Source: Aptenodytes patagonicus
Taxonomy: Eukaryota > Chordata > Aves > Sphenisciformes > Spheniscidae
Reading direction: 5' to 3'
Assembly (NCBI RefSeq): GCF_965638725.1
Contig: NC_134982.1
Coordinates: 81,482,155 to 81,546,154, forward strand
Length of the DNA stretch: 64,000 nucleotides
Part shown: positions 1 to 12,135 of the stretch, in pieces
How positions within the stretch are numbered: position 1 is the stretch's first letter
How the letters are laid out: every line of letters begins with the position of its first letter
Translations under genes and position numbers: made by a program
Notes under the pieces: model-generated
Told to the model about the DNA's origin: nothing
The model's input: the letters and a program-made list of their open reading frames with translations, nothing else
The model's database searches: none

Positions 1-3000
1 ACCAGCAAAAAGAAGCAGGCTTATGTTTTAATTGTGTGAAATGCCATGTCAACAGAACCCGAGGATCTACGCGCGTCATCGGCCAAGGAGACGCCCGTCT
101 CAGATAACAGGTGTCCTTGTTTGAAGGACAGGAGTTTTGCAGGAATTTTGCAAGTATGTATGTATATATTACAATAAGTTTAACTTGTGTAAAGGAGTAC
201 AAGACCTATTATCTTTTAAAAAGGATTAATAGCTGGGTATTTTATCAGAACAATTAGTCAAAAAAATTGGAATTGTATCCCTTTCACTCTGAAAAAAAAA
301 CCCCAAACCCCAGTTTCCTGAAGATGTATTCTTGTCAAACCTGATCTCCTTGAAGGCACTGCAGTGCCAGTAATACTTTAAGGTGAAAATGTGTGGGTCG
401 AAAATGTTTTAAAACAGGCATTCTTCCCTCTAGTTCTGGACTTCAGCATTATTTTTTTAAAAAAAAGCTTGTCCCTTTTATGAATACAGCGTTAATGTTT
501 TCAGTAGGATGGTTGGTTGTGACTTAATGTTGGCCTTTCTGTAACAAGCCATGCTCTTGTTACATGAACAAAATAGCCAACTAATGGAATAATGGTTTAC
601 TAATGCAAGAATTCATTTATTTATAAATACCTGATGTTAGCTGGAAAATGAGTTGTGCTGCATAACAGATGCAGAAAGATGAAGGTCTTATTAAGGATTG
701 ATGAGGAAAAAGAAAAAAAACAGGAATGTAGTGACTGGTTTACTTTACTATTTTTCTTGTGTAGCTACATCAAATTATGGCAGTATTCTTTTGGAAGTGC
801 TGCATAATTGTAAAAGACAAAAATCAAAACAAAGCAACTCCAAATGCCTTTCTCCTTAAAGCAAAAAGTGCAGGGAAGGATATTTCAAAAACTGTAATTT
901 GAACACCACGCCTTAAACACAACCTTGAAAACTGCTTTTTTACAGCATTCTTGTGACTTACTGTTACTAAATTTCTTAAACCAAAAAAGGAAGTTTTTTA
1001 GATGATCGCTGTTTTTCTGTGAGGCAACCACTCTTTGTCTAGAAGGTACTTTCATTGTATGGTTTCACAGCATTTTGCAGAGAAAATGAAAACCAAAAGT
1101 AGAAGAATATTTTTTACCTTTCTAAACTTACCACGTAGATTCAAAATCAGTAATCTCGTAGGTAGCGTATTTTACCGAAAGCTGTAGCGTGTGGTGACGG
1201 GAATGCTTGCTCACAGAAATGCCACTTCCATTTCCTATAGTTTAAAATATGAATGTTTAAGGATTTATGTCATTAATCTTTCTGTAAGTTAGCGTGGATG
1301 AGCTTCACTGATTTTTCACTGTAATGTCTGAGAACTAGTCCAGATGGTTCTCTCTGGATGGGAAGCCACAGCTCTTAAAAGAAAAACTAGCAAGGAAAAA
1401 GTTTCAGTTTGTGGTGTTTTCTTTATCAAGATGCATAAAGAACGCCTGAAAGGTATTTTGTTGTTTGTAAACGTTAATGTTGGGGGGGGTGAGATTTACA
1501 TTATAAATTCAGGACTGCATTCCCATTCTTTGCTTAAAAGACATTATGGGTGACGGGAAAATGACGAGGATTAAGACTTCAAAGATGGCAGAAGTGTATC
1601 TCCACTGAAGCGGAACAACAGTAAGCTACCGACAGACTGAAAGAGCCTCCCTCACACAATGCTCTGTACTAATTTAGCTATGTTGGATTAAATCTAATTA
1701 ACTGTTCCAATTTTCCTGTATAGAGACAGCCTGAGAAACACACAGAAGCAAGTACCTTTGGTAGTGACTCAGCGTCTCCTAAGTGGTGAATAAAAGGATG
1801 TCTATTTCCATATTCCCTGAATGGGGGAGAAAACGAACTTTTATTTATGCATCATAACAACATCAAGAGAACAGAACTGAATTGTTTTTCCTGTGAAGGT
1901 CACTTGTAACATTGATGCAACAATAAACATTAATGTTAACCTTTCACATTACTTCTGCATCACAATTAAGCACAAAATACTGGCAACACTACAGAAGAAC
2001 TTCACTTCTCAAGACATTTGCCATTTTCCTCCACTGTCTGAGCATTTTGTAAAAAAGTTACCGTTTCAGTTGAGGGAGCAGTAATCCCATAGATGTAATT
2101 AATTCTGAAATCAATATAGCAGAAATGGGGCTTTATACCTTCAGCGAAGATACCAGTTAGTTAGAACGTCTGACCTATTAGCTGATTTTTTCTAAAGAAT
2201 AATTTGTATTTTTTTAAAGATATATTTTTAGCTTCAAATATTTAACTTCATTGCGAGATCAACAGACTACAAACTGCCGATCCCATTTATAGTATCATAA
2301 AAGCATTTGAAAAGTATACCGTGTCTGTATGTGGTGTTTGTAGGGACCAATTTGTACCCAGTTAATAATTTAATATTGACATATGTGGTTCCACATAATT
2401 TCTCTGCCATAAAAAGATTTCCATGTAATCCTTGTTTCTACCCGGTATATGCAGATGCTGATCCCGCAACATCTCCTGAGGTAAGAACCTGAATGGAACC
2501 AAATACTCCCATCACCTTCACCATGTTTCCACCGGTATTTAACAGCTCTTAAAATGTACATAACTTCACTTTTGGAACTTTCTCGGTTTTGGATGCTTAA
2601 TGTGTAAACTCAGGTGGTGTTTTGTTGGGTTTTTTTTAACATAGTGAACACCCCTTGTTTGTGTATCTGCAGAGACTGGAGTTTGCCAGCCAATCCATAA
2701 ATGACCAGGAGTCTTTCAGTGGATGAATAGTCCATCTCTAATTAAAAAACATTTTTGTGACTGGTACCGACTGCTCTCGAGGGGTGAGAAGCTAAACAAG
2801 TGTGACAGTCATCTCCGAGTAAGTCAAATGCGACAGGGTAGGGCAGCTCAGGGTGAGCCTTCCCCACTGCCACCAGAATGCCACGCGTCCCAGGCTGGCA
2901 GAGCTGTGACTGGAGGGGGGCAAAGGGTACCACAGCTTTCAAGACCCGTATTTTGTGGGGAAGAATTCATTCTGACAATCGCCATACAGGTTTGCATCTT

Positions 3001-4920
3001 TGCTTGTTCTAGCTACTTTTGAGAGCTTGGCCAGGGAATGAACGGTAACATCATCTGCCTTCTAGGAGCCGTCACTAGAGATTGGAGAGATTTTGTCGCA
3101 AAATTGATTTCAAGATTTAGATTTGTAGTTTCAGATCAGCACTTGATGCACAACTCTGTTGTGTAGAGATGTAAACCATACTCCTTTACTTTCCAGATGT
3201 CAAATGTTCCCTTCGTCAAAATACGCATATTATGAACTTTTTGGACATTTTTATATTTTTACATAAAAAGGTCTTTACAGGGACTGTGTGTTTATCATCC
3301 ACTTGGAATTGTCTCATACTAAGGGCAAAGCTAAATAACATTACAGTTATTTGTTAGGCAATGTCACACTGGGTGAATTTTGACTGAGCTGCAAGAAGGC
3401 AGATAGTACCCACTGTGTATTTTCAGAAAAGAAGTATCTCATTTCAGTATACAGAAATTCACATTATACAGACACAATTTCAATGCAATTAATTTCTGTA
3501 AATTACGACAAAACAGAACACATTCAGTATTTCTCAGTCTTTAGAAGATGAGTTATAAAATGCTAAATGCAATACCAGAAATCAAGCATCTATGGAATAT
3601 GCACAAAGACAAGGTACATGTTTGGAATTGCAAAACACTAAATGGGAAGGAAAAACAGATTTTTAGATAGAGATACTTAAAAATATGCAATAGCTTGGAG
3701 GCAAAGGAGTGCTTCTCATCTGCAAGAAATTCAGTCCTCTGCTTCAAATTGGGCAGAACGAAGACTTCCATCTCCCAGGTGAGTGTCGTAGCTGTCAGAT
3801 TTTTTTTTAGGTCTGTCTGAGCAGGAGGACAGAGCTCTTCCTTGCTCCCAAGCGTGTGTGTGTGAAGCGTCATCGCTGATCAAGACAATACCTGGATGTA
3901 TCCCACCATCTGTGTCCTGCCTTGAAAAGAAACCCAGGCCTGTGACTGGGGAGAAAGAGCTCCTGCGTGATCTGGAGATCTGTTTTTTGGGAGTCCGGAA
4001 CTACAGAAAGTAATGGACCCTAGTTTAGATACAGCCCCTGCCGCCCCTCATCCTTCATCTTCTTAAATGAGCAGATTTCCGCAATCCAATAGCTTGAGAA
4101 GCTCAAGTTGATTGATGTGCCTAATTGACAGCATGAACAGGGTTTGGTCATTTTACATGAAATTATTCAGGACCTCTTGCTTGCCGTGCTGGCTTCTTGA
4201 CTCTCCCAGGTGTCACGTGCTGAACTTGAGCTCTCCGGTGCTCTGCGTATCAGACGGACTTCCAATGGGCAGCAAGGCGGCACCTAAAGCAGGCTCCCAG
4301 TCTTCAGCTGGCATCTCCTGGGCGTAGCTATGCATGCCACACAGCTCTGCGACGTGGATTTTATTCACTCTCTGTGCTGTCCATTTACATGCAGTAAAGC
4401 CACTGAAGCCAGAAGACGCTGCCTATGCACACCTGCCACTGACCACCCTTTGTGCACACTGGTTGCGCCTGGGATTGCTGGATATTGCACAGCTTGGACA
4501 GAGTCAGAGTGATGTCCAGCATCACAGTCAAATGTTTCAAGTTCCCACATTCCATGTGTACCACCTTTCTGGGTGAAGAAAAAGTACACGTTTGGGGAAA
4601 CCTTGGAGGGATATTATTTCCAACCTAAAATGAGACCTGCAGTGCCTAAGACCCTTTGCAGGTTCAGCCTGTCACAGGTAAGATTTCAGTGCTGAAGTTG
4701 AAAACATTATGAAAACAGCATAATAAACATTCCTCAGTTTGCAGAAAGCAGCATCATTAGTTAAGCATACCTTTTAATGTAGTCTCTAAGCTATTTAACT
4801 CATTCCAAAGCAGAGTGCCTTACACCACAGACCTGCTATCTCTTGTGATATGTATCATTACAATCAGATAGTGCAGTGAATGTGTATGTATCGTAAAGAT
4901 TTTGTAACCCTTTAGTCCCG
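1..4920. other. Non-coding flank 3' of ANKRD34B
   Basis: No reading frame here looks like a protein I know; the small open frames are of chance length. The right part lies directly downstream of the minus-strand ANKRD34B stop codon and probably holds its 3'UTR. A minus-strand AATAAA reads across 4360-4365, about 560 bases past the stop, and is one possible polyadenylation signal. On the plus strand AATAAA occurs near 1786. In human the neighbour on this side is FAM151B, but I could not recognise any FAM151B exon. A short CpG-containing patch lies at about 60-105 and is unexplained. Confidence 0.6.
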
Positions 4921-6474
4921 TTAAAAATTCACTAATTGTTTGATCTGTTCAGTCTGTAATGACTGCCTCCTTAGCAGCATTTTCGTGGTTTTGGTCTCTC
5001 TAGGGAAAGCAGGTGCTGCTGGCATTAAGTGTTTTTGTCCACAATAAATCATCCCAGAAACACTGTTTATGAAAGTAGTATCTGGAATTGGGGGGTGAGG
5101 ATTCACATGCAGTGGTGGAAGAAAACCTGGTCTTGTCTGAGCAATATGATCCAACAACAAGGCTCCTGAACCCCGTCTTTCTAGAACAGCTTGATTTCTC
5201 CTGCTCAGGGTAACAGGAGGCATGTTCTCCAGTACTTCTCCAGAACTTGATAACAAAGAGTGAGATGGAGAAAGAATCTTTTTCTTTCCTATCACTGACT
5301 TACTGTCTTCTGCAGCAGCAGGACTTAGACTAGTAGTTAACTGAGAATCAGAGCTGTAGTGATTTGCTCCTAAATTTCTTTTCTGGATAATACTGCTGAG
5401 ATTTGAAATAAAGTTGATTTGTCCCGAACTGGCATCCTTACCCTTTGGAATCCCACTGGGGTTATGTTTCTCTTCAACATAAGGAGTCTGAGAGTTTATC
5501 TCATCATATGATAATTTCCTTGATCCAGTTTGATCAAAGGTTTTCAATAAATGAGCAGTGTCTTTTATGTCAATACTTTGGTGCCTAGTGATGAATCTCT
5601 TTGATAAGGCGAGGCTGTTGATTTTAAAAGTGAGCTCTTCTTCTGGAGTAATATCCTGAAGTTCTTGTAAAGAGGCGATTTTACTCTGGTGAAACAGTGA
5701 CGGAGAGCTCTTTATCCAAGGCTCAGACTGTAGCCGCTGCACTTGTGCCAGCTTGGGCCCTACTTTTGTTGAGCTGGATTTTCTCATCGGTGAAACTGTT
5801 TGAGATGAGCTGTCCACGCTTCTTGGATGATCCAGCTCTTTAAAGCTGAAGACTGCTTTTTTCGTTTCATTTGAACTTGCAAGTGGGGATGGAGATGTTT
5901 TCAGTTCTATTTGCGATGGGGAAGTGCAAGCAGTTGGGAAATGGCATTCTGCGAGGTCTGCAGGAGGCACGTTTAAGTACTGCTTCGTCTTCTGCCTTCC
6001 CAATGGGGACTTGTCCCTCGTGATGATGATGACTTCTTTCCCTCGCGCCCTGCAGGCGTTAAGAAGAACTTTCAGGGTCTCTTTGTCTTCAGAGTTTATT
6101 GCATACACAAGTGCAGAGCAGTTAGAGTGATCTTGCAGGCTTGGGTCAGCTCCGCTTTTCAGGAGCAGAGATACCACTTCAGGGCCTGCTTTTTCCAGAC
6201 AAGCATGCATCAAGGCTGTCTTTCCAGATTTGTCCTGTATATTCGGATCGGCCTTGTTTTCCAGGAGGTATTTAACCATTTTCGCCTTGCTGACACTCTG
6301 GGAGTCCACATGCTTTGTCCTACAAGCAATCATTAAAGGGGTTTCACCTCTGTCATTGCTCTCGTTGATGTAGGCACCGCCTTCTAGTAACAGTCTGGTG
6401 AGGCGAAGGCGGCTTTGATAGACGGCTCTTATCAGGGAATTCCCCTCTGCTGGCAGCTCCACCATTTCAGTCAT
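4921..6474 (-). CDS. ANKRD34B: ANKRD34B, ankyrin repeat domain protein 34B, complete 517-residue coding region
   Basis: The protein carries about four ankyrin repeats in its first 150 residues (NDRGETPLMIAC near 40-51, DKSGKTALMHAC, then a repeat with SALVYAINSEDKETLKVLL). A long serine-rich low-complexity region follows, and the family-typical C-terminus ends LLRRQSLQTEQIKQLVNF. Human ANKRD34B is of similar length, about 514 residues, and matches at both ends. The frame stays open upstream to 6543, but a good minus-strand splice acceptor (TTCTTTGCAG) ends at 6502, so the first 14 codons of that longer frame would be intronic; the ATG at 6472-6474 is the first one inside the exon. All coding sequence is in one exon, as in mammals. 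The molecular role is poorly known; ankyrin repeats suggest protein binding. No break or frameshift is visible. Identity is by family resemblance recalled without a search. Confidence 0.95.
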   Translation of the reverse strand: MTEMVELPAEGNSLIRAVYQSRLRLTRLLLEGGAYINESNDRGETPLMIACRTKHVDSQSVSKAKMVKYLLENKADPNIQDKSGKTALMHACLEKAGPEVVSLLLKSGADPSLQDHSNCSALVYAINSEDKETLKVLLNACRARGKEVIIITRDKSPLGRQKTKQYLNVPPADLAECHFPTACTSPSQIELKTSPSPLASSNETKKAVFSFKELDHPRSVDSSSQTVSPMRKSSSTKVGPKLAQVQRLQSEPWIKSSPSLFHQSKIASLQELQDITPEEELTFKINSLALSKRFITRHQSIDIKDTAHLLKTFDQTGSRKLSYDEINSQTPYVEEKHNPSGIPKGKDASSGQINFISNLSSIIQKRNLGANHYSSDSQLTTSLSPAAAEDSKSVIGKKKILSPSHSLLSSSGEVLENMPPVTLSRRNQAVLERRGSGALLLDHIAQTRPGFLPPLHVNPHPPIPDTTFINSVSGMIYCGQKHLMPAAPAFPRETKTTKMLLRRQSLQTEQIKQLVNF

Positions 6475-6500
6475 CGCACTTGTCTCACACCTTCCTAGTG

Positions 6501-6520
6501 GCTGCAAAGAACACCTGGTT
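6501..6520 (-). other. ANKRD34B: Splice acceptor of the ANKRD34B coding exon
   Basis: Read on the minus strand, a pyrimidine-rich stretch with TTTACTTTCTCTG and then GTGTTCTTTGCAG ends at 6502. The exon begins at 6501, leaving 27 bases of 5'UTR before the ATG. This implies at least one upstream non-coding exon and fixes the start codon choice. Confidence 0.8.
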
Positions 6521-9500
6521 TTCAGAGAAAGTAAAGAGCACACCCACCCACCCCCAAAAAAAGAAAGAAAAAAGAGGATTTAACTGTATGAATTGCTCCT
6601 GTAAATACCCCAGTACTTGGTGAAAAGGAGGGGGGAGGGGGGGAGGGAGGTATTCCCACCTCCTAGACTTCAAGAAATGCATTAAAAACTTAAAATAATA
6701 TTTGAATATAATTATAACATTTACAGATGCTTAAAGCATGACTGTCACCTTTTTTTTTTTTTTGACTGCTCTTCCTTTTGTCACACTCTGCCAAATAAGC
6801 TGAAAAAAAAGTTTAATTCTCCACACTCTAATGGCTTTATACTGTCTACACCCAAGTGGCTGTACTATGGTCATACCACTCCTGATTTGTATTAGTGCAA
6901 GAAACAAGAATGGAATGAATCCTGCAGCATTTTTTTCATTGATGTGAGATACTGTGTCACATTCACTTATTTTTTCTCATAAAACGACTATAATAAACTT
7001 CTAGAAGTTAATGAGAAAAAGAAAGTTCGTGGGTCTTAATAAGAAAAGCAAGCATAGTAAAATATTTTTTATCTAAGAAGAAACTGGTAAATGGCTGGAA
7101 AATAAATGTTAGTGTCTTTTATATACATTTGTGGAATTGCACTACCCTCCTTATGCTGCTTTGAAAACATACTAGTCTGAGTGAAACAGCATAAATCAAG
7201 TGATACACAGCCTGCCCCGCTCATCGTGGGGATCAGTGGGCTGCGAGGAGTCCGGTACCTGGGCAGACAGTATCAGCTCTAAAACAAAAGAAATATTTGA
7301 TAGCATCAAAGAAAATCTAGAGATTTCACACAAAAAATTTAAGAGCTTAATGTGGTATAAATAATGAAAGGTCTTGTATGAATGCACACCTGCATACATG
7401 CAAACAATACAATTAAACTACTTTTATTTGTGTCTTTCATGTGCTTGCTTACCCATGTGTAGGGAAAATCTTTAGAGAAAAAAAAAAAATCAATATTTAA
7501 CAGTTGGCAGAGCAATATAATTCCAAGACAAGATTAGACATGGATATGAAAATTACATTTGTTTATTTACAGTATATTTCTAGAGAAATAAAAACGTTTA
7601 ATTAGTTGTAACTGCAAAGGAAACTAATAGAGACTTATTTTTATTTACCATTGAAAGCACTAGTAACATTCTGGTGAATAACCAAAGAGCAGTAGTTTTG
7701 CTCTGTTTTTCTTCGATATTGGAGTCTTACTTTGAATTCCAAAATCACAGGATGAATCAACATAGTTTGTTCCAAAAGTCCAACAAACAAACAAGTCAGT
7801 TGAAATACACATGACATTTTTTATCACAGATTTCCCCCTCCCCCCATTTATTTCACTCCATAGCATCATCCTCTGCAGCTACCGGTGCTTTTCCTAAGCA
7901 GTGACATTCAGTGGCTTATCAGTCACAATGAGAACAGTTAGTTATGGGGCTTCATACATGCGATGTGTTAATTAAGTATTTAACTATTATTCAATATAGT
8001 CATTGTCTGGTGACATGGTGCAATAATGGTCATGTGTAGCATGTGTTTGGGTAAGATACCTCACAATATTTGGTATGTCAGGAAAAAAAACACGAGACAA
8101 ACGCATGAGATGAACCAGTTCACCTTTGGCAGCATTTATTTCTGGGCTTGTGGCCCTCACAAAGGCTGTTCATGGTGTATGTATGACTGCAGTGCTGTTC
8201 TGAGAAATCAATGAGGATGAAAGAGGGCCAGAACTTCTCTGTCCACCCTTATGAGAGTAAACATCCCACTTCTGATCACCGCTGAGAGTGGGGGCACTGC
8301 TGTGGTACTATCATCTTCTTTTGACTGGTTTGGTTTTGGGGCTTTTTTCCCCTTCTGTCCTGATAAAACATTTTTAAAAAGTAACTGCATTGAAATTACT
8401 TTAAGGATTCATTCCATTATACTGAAAGTACATGATTCAGTAGCATCTATCTCAGCTTTCATTGATGTGCAAATCATTATTATGAAATACATATTTTTGT
8501 CAAGTAATATATTCAAGATTATTACCAAGTCTTTTATAAAAGTATCCAATTAATTTGTGCATTTAGATTTTCAGAAACTAAAGAGAAATATCTTTTAGAT
8601 AGCACACATGCTGGAATTCCATTTGTGTTCTCCCTTGGTTCTGACCTACCTAGAAGTCATCAGTGATTTTAGATTTCTTTCATATTTATCTAAAGCTCTT
8701 CTGAAACTGCTTGCTTTACTTAAGTGATGGCATATAGCACTTCTTACACAAGCCTTTTCATCTATAGAAATACTTTTTATGGCCAAAAGAACATTAATCA
8801 AGCACAGAAAGAAGAATGCTACTCGAAGTCATGCAGCAGGTCAATGCTAAAAATGAGACTGTTTTTCTGACATCTGATCTAATGCCTCCAATTGCTTAAA
8901 TTCACTGTCTCCATAGACTTTACCAGGACTATTAATGTGAGTGAGGGTAGAGGAAGGCTAGTCTAAGCCAGTAGTTAATGTTTGGAGTAGATTGTGTAGC
9001 CAGGATGTTGTATGAACCTGGCCTGGAGAAAGCCCAAGATGTTTTTGTGCAGGCAGGTCAGCAGCTCCAGTGTGCCCGAGATCTCACCAGGGCTTGTAGG
9101 TACTAACAAATATCATTTCAGAAACCCAACTAACCATTGTATCTGCAGGCTGGGACTGTCAGGTTTGCAAAGCAGGCTGGCTAATCCCCGAACAAAGGAG
9201 CACAAGAACCAGGGCTGCTAAGGTCCAGCCACGTTATTTATAGGTTGATCTTACACTCTGCGCTGCAAAGGAAAAGGGGGCAGCGTGGCAGCAAAGGAAA
9301 GTGGAGAAAGAAATATAAGGCGGGGAATAAAAATCCACAAATACTTCAGAATCAGATTAATATGATTAAAAGGAAGTGTTACAGATTCGCAACTGGAACA
9401 ATGTAATGTAGAATACATTCTTAAATGCTGGACGAAGATAACCATGATTTCATCTGGAGAATCTGTTAATTACAGGGGAATGTGCTTGGGGCTGCATCAT

Positions 9501-11943
9501 CCTAAAATTGCCACTGTGGGAACAAAGTGCAGCTGGACTTTTGTAAGACCCACACTGACACTGGCTCAGTGGAAATACACGTGCCACACCTGGACCGCAT
9601 ACAACCTGCTCCAAAAAAAACCCACAGCTAGCTATTTTGAAGTGGAAGACCACAGCTCAAGCAGATTCCCTAGAAGAGTAATTTATTTTATAATTCATCA
9701 CAGATTGATGCTAAACAGATTGGGATTATAAAACATTCCTAAATCTAATTAACTGCAATGTCAGAACCACTGACGTGTTACTGAGATGTCAGGAGTGACA
9801 CAGCTGCTTTTCAGCTGTGGAGGTAAACTTGTGCCAAGATAGTTTAAAGAATGAGGAACTATGCAACCTAGCATGTGACACTGAATCATGAACTGGGCTT
9901 TCAGATTATCCACAAATTTCTCGTGTTCTTGTACAAATAATATTCCTGGAACACTCTTTCTGTCTAGGAAGAGCTTAATTTTATTTTCAAAAAGCAATAT
10001 TTTCCTGGAAAGTGCTCTGAGATGAAGTAGCACAAAGCACCTCATAGTATGAAAATCAATTTTTGAAGCCGATGGTGATTTGTTTCCAAGAAGTAGATAG
10101 CCACTGTTGTGGATTTGTGCTGGGTCCTATTCTGACGTCAGCCTGGCAAATGTAATAGTGATTTCCCACAGTCCTATTCTGATACAGGTCCTGCTGCCAT
10201 CGTGGCGGGAAAAGCCACTAAAACTCAAAAAGTTTTAGCAGTTCCTCCAACCCTTGCTCCTTGATTTGTAAATAGCATTTAATTACTAGGATAAACTCTC
10301 ACAGTGTTTTGTTACATCTAACAGTGGAAATAATCACAAAATTGAGGGGGAAAAAGCTCACCGATGTTATAATGTATAAACAAATATAAACATAAACAAC
10401 ATTTTCACTAAGTAAAGGACTGCTATGAATCAATATTCTTGCAAGATATTACTCGCTTTTTCAATGTGAAAGCCAAATTTTTGCCCTCTGTGCCTCAGCA
10501 CTCTCAGAGCTACACAAACAAGCTTTCACAGTAGTGTTTAAAGAGTCTAAAATCATTCCAGTAAAATTAAGTCATCGATTCTCATCTCGGAAAAAAGATG
10601 TGCTTACACACTTGAAGGACATAAGCCTTTAAATATTTTTGTGATTCTTCATAACCACACTAACCCTGTAAATTCTCTTAGTCAGTTTAACAAGAACTCT
10701 GATTTCCTACACTGTCATAAACACATTGAAACGTACTACATGTGAAAGTAACTTTTGTTTAAAAATTACCATTCTAACACAGCCAAAACTTCCCTCTCCC
10801 CCCCAAAAAATAAAGTTGCCAGAATCAAGTCCAGTTTCGGAAACCCAGCCTGTAAAGTGCAACTTTCCATAGCAAAGTGCCTGTCTCTTCAGCCTTGCCG
10901 TGTTCCAAGGTTAACTGCAGGACGGCCAGGATCTGCACATTTCTCACCCGTCTTCGCACTTGGGATATCCCGTGTTTGTACTTTTGAAGAAAGTTTGGAG
11001 AGGTCCAGCCGGCTCATTAAGCACTTTTTTTCTGTCACAGCATTTATCATCTTTCCAAGTACTCTTTCTCGTTTGGAGGTGTTTCCTATGGTAATAATTA
11101 CTGCCAGAGAATGGTTGGAGCATGGTGGAGAGCACTAGGAGAGGAAAGTTTTCACTGGGGCTCTCTACATTAAGGTCAATGTTGTTGCCCATTCCTGTTT
11201 CACAGCATCCTGACTTGTAACCTAACGGCTCAAAAGTTTTTTCTGAGGGAGATCTGGAAAAAACAGGGACAGGCAACTTCTCTACAGAGAAGTTACAGAG
11301 ACCCCACCTGAAAAATTGTGTTTATATGGCTAGAGGAGTAAGCACGTTAAAGGCGTTTCCCTTAAAAATTCGCCAAGAAGGAAGGGACTGGTGTTTGAAC
11401 TGGGAAGAGCCTGACAGAATCGCTTTGCAAGACAAACATCCCGCGTACAAACAACCCTAACGTGCTGTAAGACATTAAAGAACGGCGCCATCCCCTTCGT
11501 GTGGGGAAAGGCGAAGGCCAGGCGACACGGCACCGGGCAGAGGTGTCAGGGGGAGGGCGAGGGGAACGTTTTTACCTGTCGCCGTCGGCGGCGTCTCCTC
11601 CTCCCGCATCACGGCCCGCCGGGCGGGAAGGGACGCGTCTGCAGCTCCTCGGGCAGCTCTCGGCGAGGGGAGCCGTCTGCCAGCCCGCACGGCATTCCCG
11701 CGCGGAGCCAAGGAACACCCCCGCCGCAACGCACACCGGCAGAGCGTGGAAGTTCAGCTTGTGCCTTCCACTGACCGGCTTTCAGCAACACCCCGCCGCC
11801 GATTCGCCCAGGAAGCACCGGCGCGGCCGCGGGAACGCACACGCTGAGGGAGACGGCGAGGAGGCGCGGGCTCCCCGGCAGCCTCCGTCCCGCCCCAAAC
11901 GGCGCTGAGGAGAGGCGAGAAGCGGCCGCCACCCGCAGCTCAC
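6502..11943 (-). other. ANKRD34B: ANKRD34B 5' intron (inferred extent)
   Basis: This stretch lies between the coding-exon acceptor and the CpG-island donor at 11943/11944. If the nearer donor at 11575/11576 is used, the intron is shorter. It is AT-rich with poly-T runs (about 6750-6765). The longest open frames are a 110-codon minus-strand frame at 10944-11276 and a 127-codon plus-strand frame at 10755-11138 overlapping it; neither is recognisable. No mobile element was identified. Confidence 0.5.
6628..6650 (+). repeat. G-run cluster, possible G-quadruplex
   Basis: The plus strand has G runs of six, eight, three and two separated by single A residues, which fits a G-quadruplex motif on the strand opposite the ANKRD34B transcript. 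It lies about 130 bases upstream of the coding-exon splice acceptor. The motif is visible; any function is inference. Confidence 0.5.
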
Positions 11944-12125
11944 CTGCGGGGCGGGGCGGGGCCTTCCCGCCGGGGCTGAGCGCAGGCGGTGCCGCCGGCC
12001 CCGCCCGGGCTCCGGCAGGCCCGCGGGGGCGGAGCGGGCAGCGCGGCGGCGCCCCCCAGCGCCTGCGGCCGGCGGGGCGAGGCGGGGCGGGGGGCGGCCG
12101 CGGCGGCGGCGGGCGGGAGCGGAGG
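11576..12125 (-). promoter_or_regulatory. ANKRD34B: CpG island, probable ANKRD34B promoter and 5'UTR exon
   Basis: This block is very GC-rich and full of CpG, in contrast to the AT-rich sequence on its left. It contains GC boxes (GGGGCGGGGC type near 11948-11960 and 12080-12092). Two good minus-strand splice donors occur: CAG/GTGAGC with the exon ending at 11944, and CAG/GTAAA with the exon ending at 11576. Either can join the coding-exon acceptor at 6501, so the ANKRD34B transcript probably begins here. The exact start site cannot be read from sequence. Overlapping open frames in the island reflect high GC content and are not genes. Confidence 0.65.
11935..11950 (-). other. ANKRD34B: Candidate 5'UTR splice donor, ANKRD34B exon 1
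   Basis: The minus strand reads CGCAG/GTGAGCT, a near-perfect donor, with the last exon base at 11944. It is the strongest donor in the CpG island. A second candidate, GACAG/GTAAA, has its last exon base at 11576. Confidence 0.55.
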
Positions 12126-12135
12126 TGGGCTGCGG

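Noticed and set aside
1-4920. FAM151B exons expected from human gene order
   Set aside because: No frame resembling the protein was seen; the gene, if present, ends to the left of the window or only its 3'UTR is here.
6475-6543. N-terminal extension of the ANKRD34B frame
   Set aside because: The first part crosses the splice acceptor at 6502 and the frame opens at a non-ATG codon; the family N-terminus fits the ATG at 6474.
7258-7288. Possible 20-base minus-strand microexon (TTTTGTTTTAG acceptor, CCCAG/GTACC donor)
   Set aside because: Too short and unsupported; matches like this are common by chance.
10944-11276. 110-codon minus-strand frame preceded by a good acceptor (CTGTTTTTTCCAG)
   Set aside because: No suitable donor in phase and no similarity to ANKRD34B or other known proteins; could at most be an untranslated exon.
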